A DNA stretch of 64,000 nt from Pyruvatibacter mobilis (GCF_012848855.1 NZ_CP051630.1:351501-415500); one strand, 5' to 3'. Counted from the first letter of the stretch, positions 53,756 through 63,486 are shown. Notes: generated by a model not told the origin, from the letters alone. Numbers and translations are program-made.

Positions 53756-55669
53756 ATGAGTGAGTATCACGAGACATATGAGGCATGGCGGCGTGACCCG
53801 GAGGGGTTCTGGGCGGACCAGGCGAAGGAGATTTCCTGGGACAAGGAATGGGACACAGTGCTGGACACGAGCACTTACCCGAACGGCCAGTGGTTCGCGG
53901 GTGCCATGTGCAACACCGCCTATAACTGCCTCGACCGCCATGTGGATGGCGGACGCGGGGACCAGCCCGCGCTGATCTATGACAGCCCCGTCACCGGCAG
54001 CAGCAAGACCTATACGTATGCGGAGCTTCGCGACGAAGTCGCTACCCTGGCGGCCGTGCTGGAGGACATGGGCCTTTCAGCGGGCGACCGGGCAATCATC
54101 TATATGCCGATGATCCCGGAAGCCGCGATGGCCATGCTGGCCTGTGCGCGGATCGGGGTCATTCATTCGGTGGTGTTTGGCGGTTTCGCGGCGCATGAAC
54201 TGGCGACACGCATTGATGACGCAAAGCCGAAGGCCATTCTGCTTGCGTCCTGCGGCATCGAGCCCGGACGGGTAGTCGCCTACAAGCCTCTGGTTGATGA
54301 GGCCATCGCGCAGGCGGGGCACAAGCCGGACCGGTGTCTTGTTCTGCAGCGTGAGATGGAGCAGGCGGAGATGACGGCGCGGGACCTTGATTGGGCCGCC
54401 TGCATCGATACGGCCCGCACGTCCCTGCGCAAGGCGGATTGCGTATCCGTGAAGGCGACCGACCCGCTTTACATCCTCTATACGTCCGGGACGACCGGGC
54501 AGCCCAAGGGTGTCGTGCGCGACAATGGCGGTCACATGGTTGCGCTTAACTGGTCGATGAAGGCCGTTTATGGCGTGGATGCGGGCGATGTCTTCTGGGC
54601 GGCGTCTGATGTGGGCTGGGTCGTGGGCCATTCCTACATCGTTTACGGGCCGCTCCTGGCCGGGTGCACGACGGTTCTCTACGAAGGCAAGCCCGTGGGT
54701 ACTCCCGACGCGGGTGCCTTCTGGCGGATGATTTCGGACTATGATGTGAGGGTGCTGTTCACTGCGCCGACCGCGTTCCGCGCGATCAAGCAGCAGGACC
54801 CGGACGGGGATCTTGTCGGCAAGTATGACCTGAGTGCGTTCAAGATGCTCTTCCTCGCCGGTGAGCGAGCGGACCCGCCCACTGTTCAGTGGGCGGAGGA
54901 TAGACTCGGCGTGCCCGTCATCGACCACTGGTGGCAGACGGAAACGGGGTGGGCCATTGCTGCAAATCCGGCGGGGCTGGGCCTGCTGCCGGTCAAACAT
55001 GGCTCCCCCACCGTGCCCATGCCTGGTTACGACGTGCATGTGCTGGACGATGCGGGGCATGAGGTTGCGTCGGGGGAGACGGGGTCCATTGCCGTCAAGC
55101 TGCCGCTGCCGCCGGGATGCCTGCCGACCCTTTGGGAAAATGATGCGCGGTTCCGCGAGGCCTATCTCGATGAGTTCCCCGGCTACTACAAGACGGCGGA
55201 TGCGGGGTTCAGGGATGAAGACGGCTACCTGTTCATCATGGCGCGCACGGATGACATCATCAATGTGGCGGGTCACCGGCTGTCCACGGGCGGCATGGAA
55301 GAAGTGCTGGCCGCGCACAAGGATGTTGCCGAATGTGCGGTGATTGGTGTGGCCGACGATCTCAAGGGTCAGTTGCCGTTGGGCTTCGTGGTGCTGAAGG
55401 CCGGCGCTGACCGGGCCGCGGACGAAATCGAGCGGGAATGCGTGGCGCTGGTGCGGCATGAGATTGGCCCCGTGGCGGCGTTCAAGACGGTGGTGGTCGT
55501 CAAGCGGCTGCCGAAGACGCGCTCGGGCAAGATCCTGCGGGGGACCATGAGCAAGATCTGCGACAATGAAGAGTGGAAGATGCCGGCCACCATCGACGAC
55601 CCGGCCATCCTCGATGAAATCACCGCGGCGGTGACTGAGCGGGGATATGCGTCAGGGCGAAATCAGTAG
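53756..55669 (+). CDS. prpE: Propionyl-CoA synthetase / AMP-forming acyl-CoA ligase
   Basis: A 637-residue adenylate-forming enzyme: ACS N-terminus (YEAWRRDPEGFWADQAKEIS), P-loop YILYTSGTTGQPKGVV, DHWWQTETGW, hinge DIINVAGHRLSTGGME and the catalytic lysine in KTRSGKILRG. Its length and the DNGGHMVALNWSM block fit propionyl-CoA synthetase better than acetyl-CoA synthetase. It activates propionate or a similar short acid. GGAG is 13 bases before the ATG. The SDR gene follows 68 bp later. Confidence 0.9.
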   Translation: MSEYHETYEAWRRDPEGFWADQAKEISWDKEWDTVLDTSTYPNGQWFAGAMCNTAYNCLDRHVDGGRGDQPALIYDSPVTGSSKTYTYAELRDEVATLAAVLEDMGLSAGDRAIIYMPMIPEAAMAMLACARIGVIHSVVFGGFAAHELATRIDDAKPKAILLASCGIEPGRVVAYKPLVDEAIAQAGHKPDRCLVLQREMEQAEMTARDLDWAACIDTARTSLRKADCVSVKATDPLYILYTSGTTGQPKGVVRDNGGHMVALNWSMKAVYGVDAGDVFWAASDVGWVVGHSYIVYGPLLAGCTTVLYEGKPVGTPDAGAFWRMISDYDVRVLFTAPTAFRAIKQQDPDGDLVGKYDLSAFKMLFLAGERADPPTVQWAEDRLGVPVIDHWWQTETGWAIAANPAGLGLLPVKHGSPTVPMPGYDVHVLDDAGHEVASGETGSIAVKLPLPPGCLPTLWENDARFREAYLDEFPGYYKTADAGFRDEDGYLFIMARTDDIINVAGHRLSTGGMEEVLAAHKDVAECAVIGVADDLKGQLPLGFVVLKAGADRAADEIERECVALVRHEIGPVAAFKTVVVVKRLPKTRSGKILRGTMSKICDNEEWKMPATIDDPAILDEITAAVTERGYASGRNQ

Positions 55670-55737
55670 GGTCATCAAGAAAGGCGTCACCACGTGGTGA
55701 TGCCTGCGGATGCCAAGAGGCGGAACAGGACGAAGCC

Positions 55738-56526
55738 ATGGAACTGGGGGACAAGGTTGCCATCGTGACCGGCGCGGCGCGGGGTATCGGGTATGCCATC
55801 GCGTCCCGCTATGCCCGCGAGGGCGCCCGCGTGATGCTGGCCGACGTGGACGAGGATGCTGGTGCGGAGGCTGCGGACGTGATCCGCGATGCGGGCGGCA
55901 ATGCGCAATTCGTCGCCTGTGACGTGGCGGAGCGCCTGGATATCCACAATCTCGTCGCAGCGACACTGGAAGCCTATGAGCGGGTGGATGTGCTGGTGAA
56001 CAACGCGGCGACAGTTCATGCAGCGGATTTTCTCGAGCTGTCGGAAGCGGATTTCGACCGGGTGATGCGGGTCAATCTCACCGGGGCATTTCTGGCCGGG
56101 CAGGCGGTGGCGCGGGAGATGAAGCGGCAATTCGAGGAGGACGGCCGCAACGGCGTGATCATCAACATGTCGTCGGTCAACGCCGAAGTGGCTATCCCCG
56201 ACCAGGTGCCTTACGTGGTGGCCAAGGGCGGCATCAACCAGCTTACCCGCGTGATGGCGGTGGCGCTGGCGCGCTATGGTGTTCGGGTGAATGCCATCGG
56301 CCCGGGATCGGTGTCCACGGGCATGCTGAAGGCCGTCAATGCTGATGATGAGGGGCGGGCGCGGCTGATGTCCCGGACGCCCATGGGCCGCATCGGGTCA
56401 CCGGACGAGATTGCCGGGGTGGCGGCGTTCCTGGCGTCAGATGACGCAAGCTACATCACCGGCCAGTGCATTTATGCCGATGGCGGCAGGCTGGCCCTCA
56501 ACCTGACGGTCGAGAGCCAGACCTGA
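55738..56526 (+). CDS. Short-chain dehydrogenase/reductase
   Basis: A 262-residue classical SDR: cofactor loop VTGAARGIGYAIASR with an acidic residue after beta-2 (LADVDED, favouring NAD), NNAATVHAADF, catalytic Ser in INMSSVNAEVA, and YVVAKGG supplying Tyr and Lys. The ending TGQCIYADGGRLALN is typical. The substrate is open. It follows the acyl-CoA synthetase on the same strand and may act in the same pathway. Confidence 0.93.
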   Translation: MELGDKVAIVTGAARGIGYAIASRYAREGARVMLADVDEDAGAEAADVIRDAGGNAQFVACDVAERLDIHNLVAATLEAYERVDVLVNNAATVHAADFLELSEADFDRVMRVNLTGAFLAGQAVAREMKRQFEEDGRNGVIINMSSVNAEVAIPDQVPYVVAKGGINQLTRVMAVALARYGVRVNAIGPGSVSTGMLKAVNADDEGRARLMSRTPMGRIGSPDEIAGVAAFLASDDASYITGQCIYADGGRLALNLTVESQT

Positions 56527-56548
56527 CCATGTTCGGCTGAGCTGCCGC

Positions 56549-57328
56549 TCAGTACTTGTCGTCTTCGTCTTCGTTGTTGGCGACGGAGCTGCCGCCGAGG
56601 CTGGAGAAGACCGAGTCCACGTCCGGGCTGGCCCCGTCGCGGCGATCCCGGTCCTGACGGTCGTCGTCATCCATGACCTGGCCGAAATCGTCAGACAGGG
56701 TGGTTTTGCCGGCAGCGGCATCGGCCAGCGCCTGGGTGGCGGGGGCCAGCGTGCCCATATCCTCAACGGACTTGCCTGCCTTCTTGGCTTCGCGCTCACG
56801 GCGGCGCGCGGCCTTCTGCACGGCGGCATCGAGCTCAAGCTGGGTGCACAGGCCGAGGGTCACCGGATCGACCGGCGTGATGTTGGCCATGTTCCAGTGG
56901 CTGCGGTCGCGGATCGACTGAATGGTCGGCTTGGTGGTGCCCACAAGCTTGCCGATCTGGCCGTCGGTGAGTTCCGGATGGTAGCGGACGAGCCAGGCGA
57001 TGGCGCCCGGGCGGTCCTGCCGGCGCGACAGCGGCGTGTAGCGCGGGCCCTTTCGGCCGGTCTTCTTCGGTTCCGGCAGCTCGTGCTTGGGCTTGGAGAT
57101 CTGCAGCTTGTAGCCGGCATCCGCTTCGCCGCGCTTGATTTCGTCGCGCGACAGCTGGCCGGCAGTGACCGGGTCCTGGCCCTTGATGCCCATGGCGACA
57201 TCGCCATCGGCAATGCCCTTCACTTCGAGCGCATGCAGGCCGCAGAACTCCGCGATCTGGTCGAAGGTGAGGGAGGTGTTGTCCACGAGCCAGACGGCGG
57301 TGGCCTTGGGCATAAGCGGTGCAGTCAT
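56549..57328 (-). CDS. trcR: DUF1013 cell-cycle transcriptional regulator (TrcR type)
   Basis: A 259-residue protein of the alphaproteobacterial DUF1013 family: KATAVWLVDNTSLTFDQIAE and CGLHALEVKGIADGDVA form a first HTH-like part, GPRYTPLSRRQDRPGAIAWL and ELTDGQIGKLVGTTKPTIQS a second one, then an acidic, disordered tail (DDDDRQDRDRRDGA). Family members, named TrcR, are associated with cell-cycle transcription. ATG 57328 has AAGGA upstream; longer starts do not fit the family. Upstream is a hairpin that separates it from the quinone oxidoreductase gene. Confidence 0.88.
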   Translation of the reverse strand: MTAPLMPKATAVWLVDNTSLTFDQIAEFCGLHALEVKGIADGDVAMGIKGQDPVTAGQLSRDEIKRGEADAGYKLQISKPKHELPEPKKTGRKGPRYTPLSRRQDRPGAIAWLVRYHPELTDGQIGKLVGTTKPTIQSIRDRSHWNMANITPVDPVTLGLCTQLELDAAVQKAARRREREAKKAGKSVEDMGTLAPATQALADAAAGKTTLSDDFGQVMDDDDRQDRDRRDGASPDVDSVFSSLGGSSVANNEDEDDKY

Positions 57329-57510
57329 TTCCGTTTGATCCTTCGCTGGGGCGTGGATGGAGCAGCGCCCGTGCTGGTACAGGCAAAAGGGAGCGCTGCG
57401 CGCCGCATAGGTCTCATGCAGCCCCTGATCATCCAATTGGTTGAAGGGATTAGCCTTCTTATAGGCGCTTCGGCGCCCGGTGGAAAGTCCCGTTTTTTCA
57501 AACCGCTAGC

Positions 57511-57541
57511 AGCCCGGTGCCCAAATGATGGTCACCGGGCT
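57511..57541 (-). terminator. Hairpin without T-run after the quinone oxidoreductase gene
   Basis: AGCCCGGTG (57511-57519) pairs perfectly with CACCGGGCT (57533-57541) around a 13-nt loop, 11 bp after the oxidoreductase stop. No T-tract follows on the minus strand, so it may be a weak terminator or 3'-end stabiliser. Confidence 0.45.
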
Positions 57542-57552
57542 ACCGGGCCAGC

Positions 57553-58554
57553 CTAGTCAATGGTGAGAAGGATCTTGCCGATATGGCCGGAGCCTTCCAT
57601 GCGCTCATGGGCCCTGGCTGCGTCCTTGAGGGGGAATGTGGTGTCGACCACCGGGCGGACACGGCCCTGTTCCACGAGCGGCCAGGCGTGCAGGCGGACT
57701 TCGGCGGTCAGGCGGGCCTTCTCGTTGAGATCGCGGGCACGCAGGGTCGAGCCGCGCAGGGTGAGACGCTTGAGCATGACCGGGAGCAGGTCGACCTCGA
57801 CCTTGGAGCCGGACATGTAGGCGATGTTGACGATGCGGCCCATGCGGGCGGCGGCCTGGATGTTGCGGGCCACATAGTCGCCGCCGACCATGTCGAGGAT
57901 CACGTCGGCTCCCTTGCCGCCGGTCTCCTCCTTCACCACCTCAACGAAATCCTCCTCGCGGTAGTTGATGGCGCGTGCAGCGCCGAGCTCTTCACAGGCC
58001 TTGCACTTGTCCGCACTGCCGGCGGTGGCGAGCACCTTCACGCCAAGGGTGGCGGCAAGCTGGATGAGGGTGGTGCCGATGCCGGAGGACCCGCCATGGA
58101 CCAGCAGGGTCTCGCCCGGCCGCAGCTGCCCGTCCTCGAAGACATTGGTCCATACTGTGAGAACGGTCTCCGGCAGTGCGGCGGCTTCCACGAGGGAGAC
58201 ATTGGCGGGGCGGGGCAGGACGCTGCCTTCATGGACTGTGGCGTAGGCGGCATAGCCGCCGCCGGCCATGAGGGCGCAGACCTCGTCTCCTTCCTTCCAC
58301 AGGCTGGCGCCCGGTCCGGTGGCGACAATTGTGCCGGAGACCTCGAGGCCCGGCAGGTCGGACGCGCCGGGAGGGGCCGGGTAAAAGCCGATGCGCTGGA
58401 CACAGTCGCCGCGATTAACCCCGGCGGCGGCAACCTTGATCAGCACTTCGCCCTGGCCGGGCTCGGGCGTGGGCCGTTCCACGAGCTTGAGGACCTCCGG
58501 CCCGCCGAACTCGGAGATTTCGACGGCGGACATGGTGGCGGGGTATGTGCTCAT
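57553..58554 (-). CDS. NAD(P)H:quinone oxidoreductase (zinc-independent MDR)
   Basis: A 333-residue medium-chain reductase: AAAGVNRGDCVQRIGFYPAP, PGLEVSGTIVATGPGA, cofactor-binding LLVHGGSSGIGTTLIQLA and ending GSGHIGKILLTID. It lacks the cysteine/histidine set for catalytic zinc, so it belongs to the quinone oxidoreductase/PIG3-like branch. It reduces quinones or enones with NADPH. It diverges from the small DUF1192 gene 88 bp away. Confidence 0.92.
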   Translation of the reverse strand: MSTYPATMSAVEISEFGGPEVLKLVERPTPEPGQGEVLIKVAAAGVNRGDCVQRIGFYPAPPGASDLPGLEVSGTIVATGPGASLWKEGDEVCALMAGGGYAAYATVHEGSVLPRPANVSLVEAAALPETVLTVWTNVFEDGQLRPGETLLVHGGSSGIGTTLIQLAATLGVKVLATAGSADKCKACEELGAARAINYREEDFVEVVKEETGGKGADVILDMVGGDYVARNIQAAARMGRIVNIAYMSGSKVEVDLLPVMLKRLTLRGSTLRARDLNEKARLTAEVRLHAWPLVEQGRVRPVVDTTFPLKDAARAHERMEGSGHIGKILLTID

Positions 58555-58642
58555 GGTCTGGATGCCTTATTGTTCTGGGAATGCAATTTCCTGGTGACTG
58601 GAAACTGGCAAGGGTTGCCGGAGCGTTCAAGACGGGAGGCCG

Positions 58643-58834
58643 ATGATGGATGAGGATGACGTGGCGCCGGAAGCGATCCTGAGCCTGTCGAAGGCCGAGA
58701 TCGAGGACCTGTCCGTTGGTGAGCTTGAAGCCCGCATCGGGGCGCTTGAAGCCGAGATTGAGCGCGTGCGGGCCGTCATTGCGCAGAAGCAGGACAGCAA
58801 GTCCGCAGCCGAAGCTGTGTTCGGCAAGGGATGA
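58643..58834 (+). CDS. DUF1192 protein
   Basis: A 63-residue acidic helical protein: EDDVAPEAILSLSKAEIEDL followed by a coiled-coil helix SVGELEARIGALEAEIERVR. This matches DUF1192, a small alphaproteobacterial family of unknown role found upstream of DUF1465 and rpmE. GGGAGG precedes the ATG pair at 58643/58646. Confidence 0.88.
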   Translation: MMDEDDVAPEAILSLSKAEIEDLSVGELEARIGALEAEIERVRAVIAQKQDSKSAAEAVFGKG

Positions 58835-58951
58835 GACCCCTCTGCCTTGCGCCATTTGTGGGAAACGGGACGGCTGCGGGACTGGTTTGACCCGAAATGA
58901 CACTGGACGGGGCCGGAACGCCTGAAATGACCGGAACAGGATTAACAGGCG

Positions 58952-58966
58952 TTAACCATTTGTTAG
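58952..58966 (+). promoter_or_regulatory. CtrA-type box TTAA-N7-TTAG
   Basis: TTAACCATTTGTTAG matches the CtrA consensus TTAA-N7-TTAA at seven of eight fixed positions. Another TTAA begins at 58942 (spacing N6). Downstream, TTGTTA (58960-58965) and TGTATT (58983-58988) are 17 bp apart and could be the -35 and -10 of a promoter starting near 58996. Confidence 0.6.
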
Positions 58967-58995
58967 TGTCCGATTCGTACAGTGTATTTGCGTAA

Positions 58996-59094
58996 TCCGG
59001 TTTGCCCGGGTTTTGGGGTGGCTGCCGCCATACCCATTTGACGCCTCCCTGTTGAACTCCAAGAGCCGCGCTCTCTCGCGGCTCTTTTTTTCTG
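58996..59094 (+). ncRNA. Candidate small RNA with CCTCC motif and terminator
   Basis: About 100 bases without a reading frame lie between a CtrA-type box/promoter and a textbook terminator. A hairpin can form at 59016-59035 (GGGTGGC/GCC-AT-ACCC). An unpaired CGCCTCCCTG follows at 59042-59051, an anti-Shine-Dalgarno-like CCTCC motif seen in alphaproteobacterial trans-acting small RNAs, and then the terminator hairpin. Alternatively it is just the 5' leader of the DUF1465 transcript with an attenuator. No homologue is recognised. Confidence 0.4.
59061..59094 (+). terminator. Rho-independent terminator
   Basis: AAGAGCCGCG, loop CTCTCT, CGCGGCTCTT followed by seven more T residues. It lies 227 bp past the DUF1192 stop and 183 bp before DUF1465, so it ends either DUF1192 mRNA or a separate short transcript. 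Confidence 0.93.
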
Positions 59095-59276
59095 CCTTTT
59101 TCCCAATTTTTGCGGTCAGGGCCGTTCTGCCCTAGGCTTCGGCCCCTGGATGTCTTGGGGTTTGCCAGACGCTTTGGGGGCGGACTGGCATCGTTCTTGA
59201 AATTCCACCGGCATGGGCGCGTTCCGCTGACGGGATGTGCCGAAACGGGTTTAAGAACGAGACAGTGGGGCTTTTC

Positions 59277-59840
59277 ATGGGCACGGTTGACGACACCTTC
59301 GGCGGCGTTGCGGGCGGCGATATCGAGGCAGGGCAGGAGTTTTCCGTGCGCAGCTTCGCCGGGTCAGCACAGTTCGAGCAGATGTTCAAGGACGGCATGG
59401 GAATGGTCGAGGAGGCTGCGTCCTATCTCGACGGCCCGGGCCGGGACCATTCAAAGACATTGTCGCGCAAGGGTGCGCTGGCCTATGCGGCTGAAAGCAT
59501 GCGCCTGACGACGCGGCTGATGCAGGTTGCGTCCTGGCTGCTGGTGCAGCGTGCGGTGGCGCGCGGCGAGATGACGGTGGCAGAGGCTGCCTCCGACAAG
59601 TACCGCCTGGGGGCCAAGGAACTTTGCTACGCCCGGCCGATCGAGGGCGCGGATGAGCTTCCGGCGGAGCTGGCTGACATGATTTCGCAGTCGCGCCGGC
59701 TTTATGCCCGCATCGACCGGCTGGACAAGATGATGCACGGCGATGCGTCGGAAACCGAACCGAAGACGGCGGTGGCCCGGCAGCTCTCCAAGATCGAAAG
59801 CGCGTTCCGCCAGATGCGCCTGGACGGGCAGCTCCACTGA
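59277..59840 (+). CDS. DUF1465 protein
   Basis: A 187-residue, largely helical protein: FSVRSFAGSAQFEQMFKDGM, LAYAAESMRLTTRLMQVASW and a later GADELPAELADMISQSRRLY. It fits DUF1465, a conserved alphaproteobacterial family of unknown function next to DUF1192 and rpmE. ATG 59277 suits the family N-terminus; a longer in-frame start at 59235 is less likely. A terminator follows it. Confidence 0.9.
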   Translation: MGTVDDTFGGVAGGDIEAGQEFSVRSFAGSAQFEQMFKDGMGMVEEAASYLDGPGRDHSKTLSRKGALAYAAESMRLTTRLMQVASWLLVQRAVARGEMTVAEAASDKYRLGAKELCYARPIEGADELPAELADMISQSRRLYARIDRLDKMMHGDASETEPKTAVARQLSKIESAFRQMRLDGQLH

Positions 59841-59863
59841 CCCACTCCGACAATCGGAACACG

Positions 59864-59898
59864 AAAAAGGCCGGTGCAGTGACGCACCGGCCTTTTGT
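59864..59898. terminator. Bidirectional Rho-independent terminator
   Basis: AAAAAGGCCGGTGC, loop AGTGAC, GCACCGGCCTTTTGT sits between the convergent DUF1465 and rpmE genes, with A- and T-tracts on either side. Confidence 0.93.
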
Positions 59899-59939
59899 CT
59901 GTGTGGCTGCTGCTGCCCCGATGGGGCAGGTGCCCGGGC

Positions 59940-60158
59940 TTAAACGAAGCCCTTGAACTTGTCCTTGAAGCGCGACAGGCGGCCGCCGCGGTCCAGCAGG
60001 CGCTGCTCGCCGCCGGTCCAGGCCGGATGGGTCGACGGATCAATGTCCAGCACCAGCTTGTCGCCTTCCTGACCATAGGTCGAACGGGTCTGGTACTCGG
60101 TGCCGTCGTTCATGACGACGGTGATCATGTGGTAGTCCGGATGGATATCTGCCTTCAT
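59940..60158 (-). CDS. rpmE: 50S ribosomal protein L31
   Basis: A 72-residue protein: [20 protein letters not shown] at the N-terminus and [20 protein letters not shown] then FKDKFKGF at the end. It has no CxxC, so it is a C-minus, zinc-free L31, normal for alphaproteobacteria. It contacts both ribosomal subunits. It is convergent with DUF1465 and divergent from the ABC exporter. Confidence 0.95.
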   Translation of the reverse strand: MKADIHPDYHMITVVMNDGTEYQTRSTYGQEGDKLVLDIDPSTHPAWTGGEQRLLDRGGRLSRFKDKFKGFV

Positions 60159-60438
60159 GGCCCTGATCTCTCTTAGAAGTGTCTCAAAAATCCGCGCCAG
60201 GGCCTCGATCTTGCCCGTCGCGGCACGTCCGACATGTCTCTTGAAGACGGGCGATATACCGGCTCAGGCAGGGAAAAGCAATAGGGTGGCCATTTTGTTG
60301 CCGGTTGCGGCCTGCGGCCCCATGTTGCCCGGGGTGGGTCTTTGATAAGACTGCGCCTCCTCTCCGGCGGCACCGCTGCCGGTCTGCGGTCCGTTTGATG
60401 CCGCGTCACTGCTACTCTACTGCCCTGGGGAGCGCCTT

Positions 60439-62301
60439 TTGAGCGATCTGTCTGCCACTCCCGAAAGCCGGCCGCGGGGCCGGGGCCTGCGACCGCTGGT
60501 GTCGCTGATGCCGCTGCTGCTGCGTTATCCGGGCCAATTGGCCGGTGCATTGATCGCGCTGGTGGCCGCGACGGTTGCTACCCTGGCCATCCCCATGGGC
60601 GTCCGTGTGATGCTGGATGACGGGTTTTCAGCCGACAATGCCAGTTCGGTGGATGATGCATTCCTGCTGCTGATGATCCTGGCGGTTGCCATGGGGGTTG
60701 CGTCCGCCACGCGCTACTTCTTCGTGACGCGGCTGGGTGAGCGGGTGACGGCTGATCTGCGTACCGGCGTTTTCGGCAATCTGCTGATGTTGTCGCCCCA
60801 GTTCTTCGAGACGGTCAGGACGGGCGAGATCCTGTCGCGGCTGACGGCGGATACGACGCTTGTGCGGGTGGTGCTGACGTCGAGCTTGTCGGTGGCTCTG
60901 CGCAATACGTTCCTGTTTCTGGGGGCTGCCGTGATGGCGGCGCTGACGGCGCCGGATCTGAGCGCCATGGTGCTTTTGGCGGTTCCGCTGATCGTACTGC
61001 CGCTGATCGGTTTCGGACGGCTGGTGCGCGGGCTGTCCCGCGCCTCCCAGGACCGCCTTGCGGATACAGGCGCCTTTGCGTCGGAGGCGCTGCAGGCGAT
61101 CAAGGTGGTGCAGAGCTTCAATCATGAAGGCCATGACCGGCAGCGCTACCGGGGCGTTGTCGAGCGCGCCTATGTGGCTGCGCGCAAGCATGTGACGGCC
61201 CGGGCCTTCATGACGGCGATCATTATTACCCTGGCCTTTGCAAGCATTGTGGGCGTGCTGTGGATGGGCGCGCGGGCGGTGATTGCCGGTGACATGACCG
61301 GCGGCACGCTGAGCCAGTTCGTCATCTATGCGGTGATCTGTGCGACCAGCCTGGCGGCTCTGAGCGAAGTGTGGGGCGAGTTCCAGATGGCGGCGGGGGC
61401 GGCGGAGCGGCTGTCGGAGTTGCTGTTTGCCCGTTCCGAGATTGCCGTGCGGGCGCAGCCGGTGGCATTGCCTGTGCCGCCGCGTGGCGAAGTGCGGTTT
61501 GAGGGTGTGGATTTCCGGTATCCACTGCGGCCGGAGGCTTCCGCACTCGACCGGTTCTCGCTTGATGTGGCGCCGGGGGAAACGGTGGCGCTTGTGGGCC
61601 CGTCGGGGGCGGGCAAGAGCACCGTCTTCCAGCTCCTGCTGCGGTTCTATGATCCGCAGGCAGGGCGCGTGTGCGTTGACGGCGTCGACCTCAAGGATGC
61701 GGACCCGGATGATTTCCGCCGCCGGATTGCCTTTGTGCCTCAGGAGACCGTGGTGTTCGGCACATCGGTGCGGGAGAACATCGCCTATGGGCGGCCTGAT
61801 GCCAGCGAGGCTGACATCAGGGCGGCTGCCGAGGCGGCCCACGCGCATGAATTCATTTCGCAGATGCCGGATGGCTACGACACGCTGCTTGGGGAGCGAG
61901 GGGTTACGCTTTCCGGCGGGCAGCGCCAGCGGCTGGTGATTGCCCGGGCGCTGTTGCGGGATGCACCCATCCTGCTGCTTGACGAAGCAACGAGTGCGCT
62001 TGATTCAGAGAGCGAAGCGCTGGTGCAGGACGCGCTGGAGCGCCTGATGGCCGGGCGTACGGTGCTGGTGATCGCGCACCGGCTGGCGACAGTGACAAAG
62101 GCAGACCGGATCATCGTGATGGACAAGGGCGGCATTGTGGCCCAGGGCACCCATGCATCGCTGGTGCAGGAGGGCGGGCTTTATGGCCGCCTGGCAAAAC
62201 TGCAATTTGATGTGGACAGGCTGCCGGATGCGGCGGATATGACTACCCCGGAAACGGAAGAGACTGCGGCCATTGCCGCTGCCGGCCATAAGGCCGGATG
62301 A
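60439..62301 (+). CDS. MsbA-like half-size ABC exporter
   Basis: A 620-residue transporter with six hydrophobic helices in the first 320 residues and an intact ATPase: Walker [11 protein letters not shown]-loop [10 protein letters not shown], signature LSGGQRQR, Walker [13 protein letters not shown] and H-loop IAHRL. It would work as a homodimer exporting a lipid or drug. The start is TTG at 60439 with GGGGAG upstream. The C-terminal 30 residues are acidic/alanine-rich. Its location beside rpmE and DUF1465 is conserved in many alphaproteobacteria, by recall. Confidence 0.93.
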   Translation: MSDLSATPESRPRGRGLRPLVSLMPLLLRYPGQLAGALIALVAATVATLAIPMGVRVMLDDGFSADNASSVDDAFLLLMILAVAMGVASATRYFFVTRLGERVTADLRTGVFGNLLMLSPQFFETVRTGEILSRLTADTTLVRVVLTSSLSVALRNTFLFLGAAVMAALTAPDLSAMVLLAVPLIVLPLIGFGRLVRGLSRASQDRLADTGAFASEALQAIKVVQSFNHEGHDRQRYRGVVERAYVAARKHVTARAFMTAIIITLAFASIVGVLWMGARAVIAGDMTGGTLSQFVIYAVICATSLAALSEVWGEFQMAAGAAERLSELLFARSEIAVRAQPVALPVPPRGEVRFEGVDFRYPLRPEASALDRFSLDVAPGETVALVGPSGAGKSTVFQLLLRFYDPQAGRVCVDGVDLKDADPDDFRRRIAFVPQETVVFGTSVRENIAYGRPDASEADIRAAAEAAHAHEFISQMPDGYDTLLGERGVTLSGGQRQRLVIARALLRDAPILLLDEATSALDSESEALVQDALERLMAGRTVLVIAHRLATVTKADRIIVMDKGGIVAQGTHASLVQEGGLYGRLAKLQFDVDRLPDAADMTTPETEETAAIAAAGHKAG

Positions 62302-62352
62302 CGCCCCGAACGGGCGCATCCTGATTGGGACTTGAGGAGAGGGGAGCCGGGC

Positions 62353-63486
62353 ATGAGCCGGACACTGAAAATCTTGCTGATTGTTGCCGGCCTCGTGGTG
62401 GTGATCGCCAGCGTGTTTTACGTGCGGACCATGACCTGGATGGGCGAGTTCACGTCCATCAACCGCTACTTCACCGGTGAGAGCTGCACAAGGGTGCAGG
62501 GTGTTCCGGGGCCGGAGGATATCGCGATCGACCGTGAGCGCGGCATTGCCTATATCTCGGCCTATGACCGCCGCCTTGCGGCGAGTGATGACCCGGGTGC
62601 CGGTGCCGTGCGCGGCGGCATCTACATCATGGATCTCAATGCGCCGGCTGAGGGGCTGTTCATGCGGCCGATCACGCCGATCCTGCCTGACCGGTTCCGC
62701 CCGCACGGCATTTCGCTGTTCAAGGGGGACGACGGGCGCCGCACACTGATGGTGGTCAACCATCCGGGCGGCAGCGAGCACACGGTCGAGATCTTCGATC
62801 TTGGTGCGGACAATGTGCTGACCCACCGCAAGACCGTGACGGACCCGCTCATCATGTCGCCCAATGATGTGGCGGCGGTATCTCATGACGCGTTCTACGT
62901 GACCAATGACCATGACCGTCCGAGCCAGGACGGCCGGACCATGGCTGCGCTCTTTGCCTCGGAGATTACGAGCGTTGCCTATCATGACGGCGAGACGACG
63001 AGGACGGTGGCCGATGGGCTTGCGCTGGCCAATGGCGTGGCGGTCTCGAATGATGGCGGCAAGGTCTATGTGACGGAGACGCTGGGGCGCAGGCTCCGGA
63101 TCTACGCCCGCGACGTTGCCACGGGTGACCTTGAGGAGACGGACCGGGTCTTCCTGGGAACCGGCCTTGATAATATCGACGTGGCCAGGGACGGGGCGCT
63201 GTGGATCGGCGCGCACCCCAAGCTTGCGACTTTCCTCGACCATGCGTCTGACCCTGCCAATCTCAGCCCGAGCCACATCGTGGTGGTGCGTGAGAATGAC
63301 GGTGGCGGGGGTGTCGGCTCCACGGCCTATCTCGACAAGGGAGCGGAGCTGTCTGCGTCTTCAGTCGGGGCGACCTACAGGCAGCGGCTGGTGATCGGTG
63401 CCGTGTTCGACCCTGCGGTGCTGGTGTGCGAGATGGGCGGTTCTGTTACCGCGGCGCCTGCGACGCCCGCGCCGGACGCCGAATAG
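62353..63486 (+). CDS. Membrane-anchored paraoxonase/arylesterase-like protein 1
   Basis: A 377-residue six-bladed beta-propeller of the PON type. An N-terminal hydrophobic anchor (ILLIVAGLVVVIASVFYV) precedes calcium-ligand-like blocks GPEDIAIDRERGIAYISAYD, MSPNDVAAVSHDAFYVTND, LALANGVAVSNDG and LDNIDVARDGALWIGAHPK. PON enzymes hydrolyse lactones and aryl esters with calcium. It is probably on the periplasmic face. GAGAGGGGAG precedes ATG 62353. A second, related gene starts 88 bp downstream. Confidence 0.9.
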   Translation: MSRTLKILLIVAGLVVVIASVFYVRTMTWMGEFTSINRYFTGESCTRVQGVPGPEDIAIDRERGIAYISAYDRRLAASDDPGAGAVRGGIYIMDLNAPAEGLFMRPITPILPDRFRPHGISLFKGDDGRRTLMVVNHPGGSEHTVEIFDLGADNVLTHRKTVTDPLIMSPNDVAAVSHDAFYVTNDHDRPSQDGRTMAALFASEITSVAYHDGETTRTVADGLALANGVAVSNDGGKVYVTETLGRRLRIYARDVATGDLEETDRVFLGTGLDNIDVARDGALWIGAHPKLATFLDHASDPANLSPSHIVVVRENDGGGGVGSTAYLDKGAELSASSVGATYRQRLVIGAVFDPAVLVCEMGGSVTAAPATPAPDAE

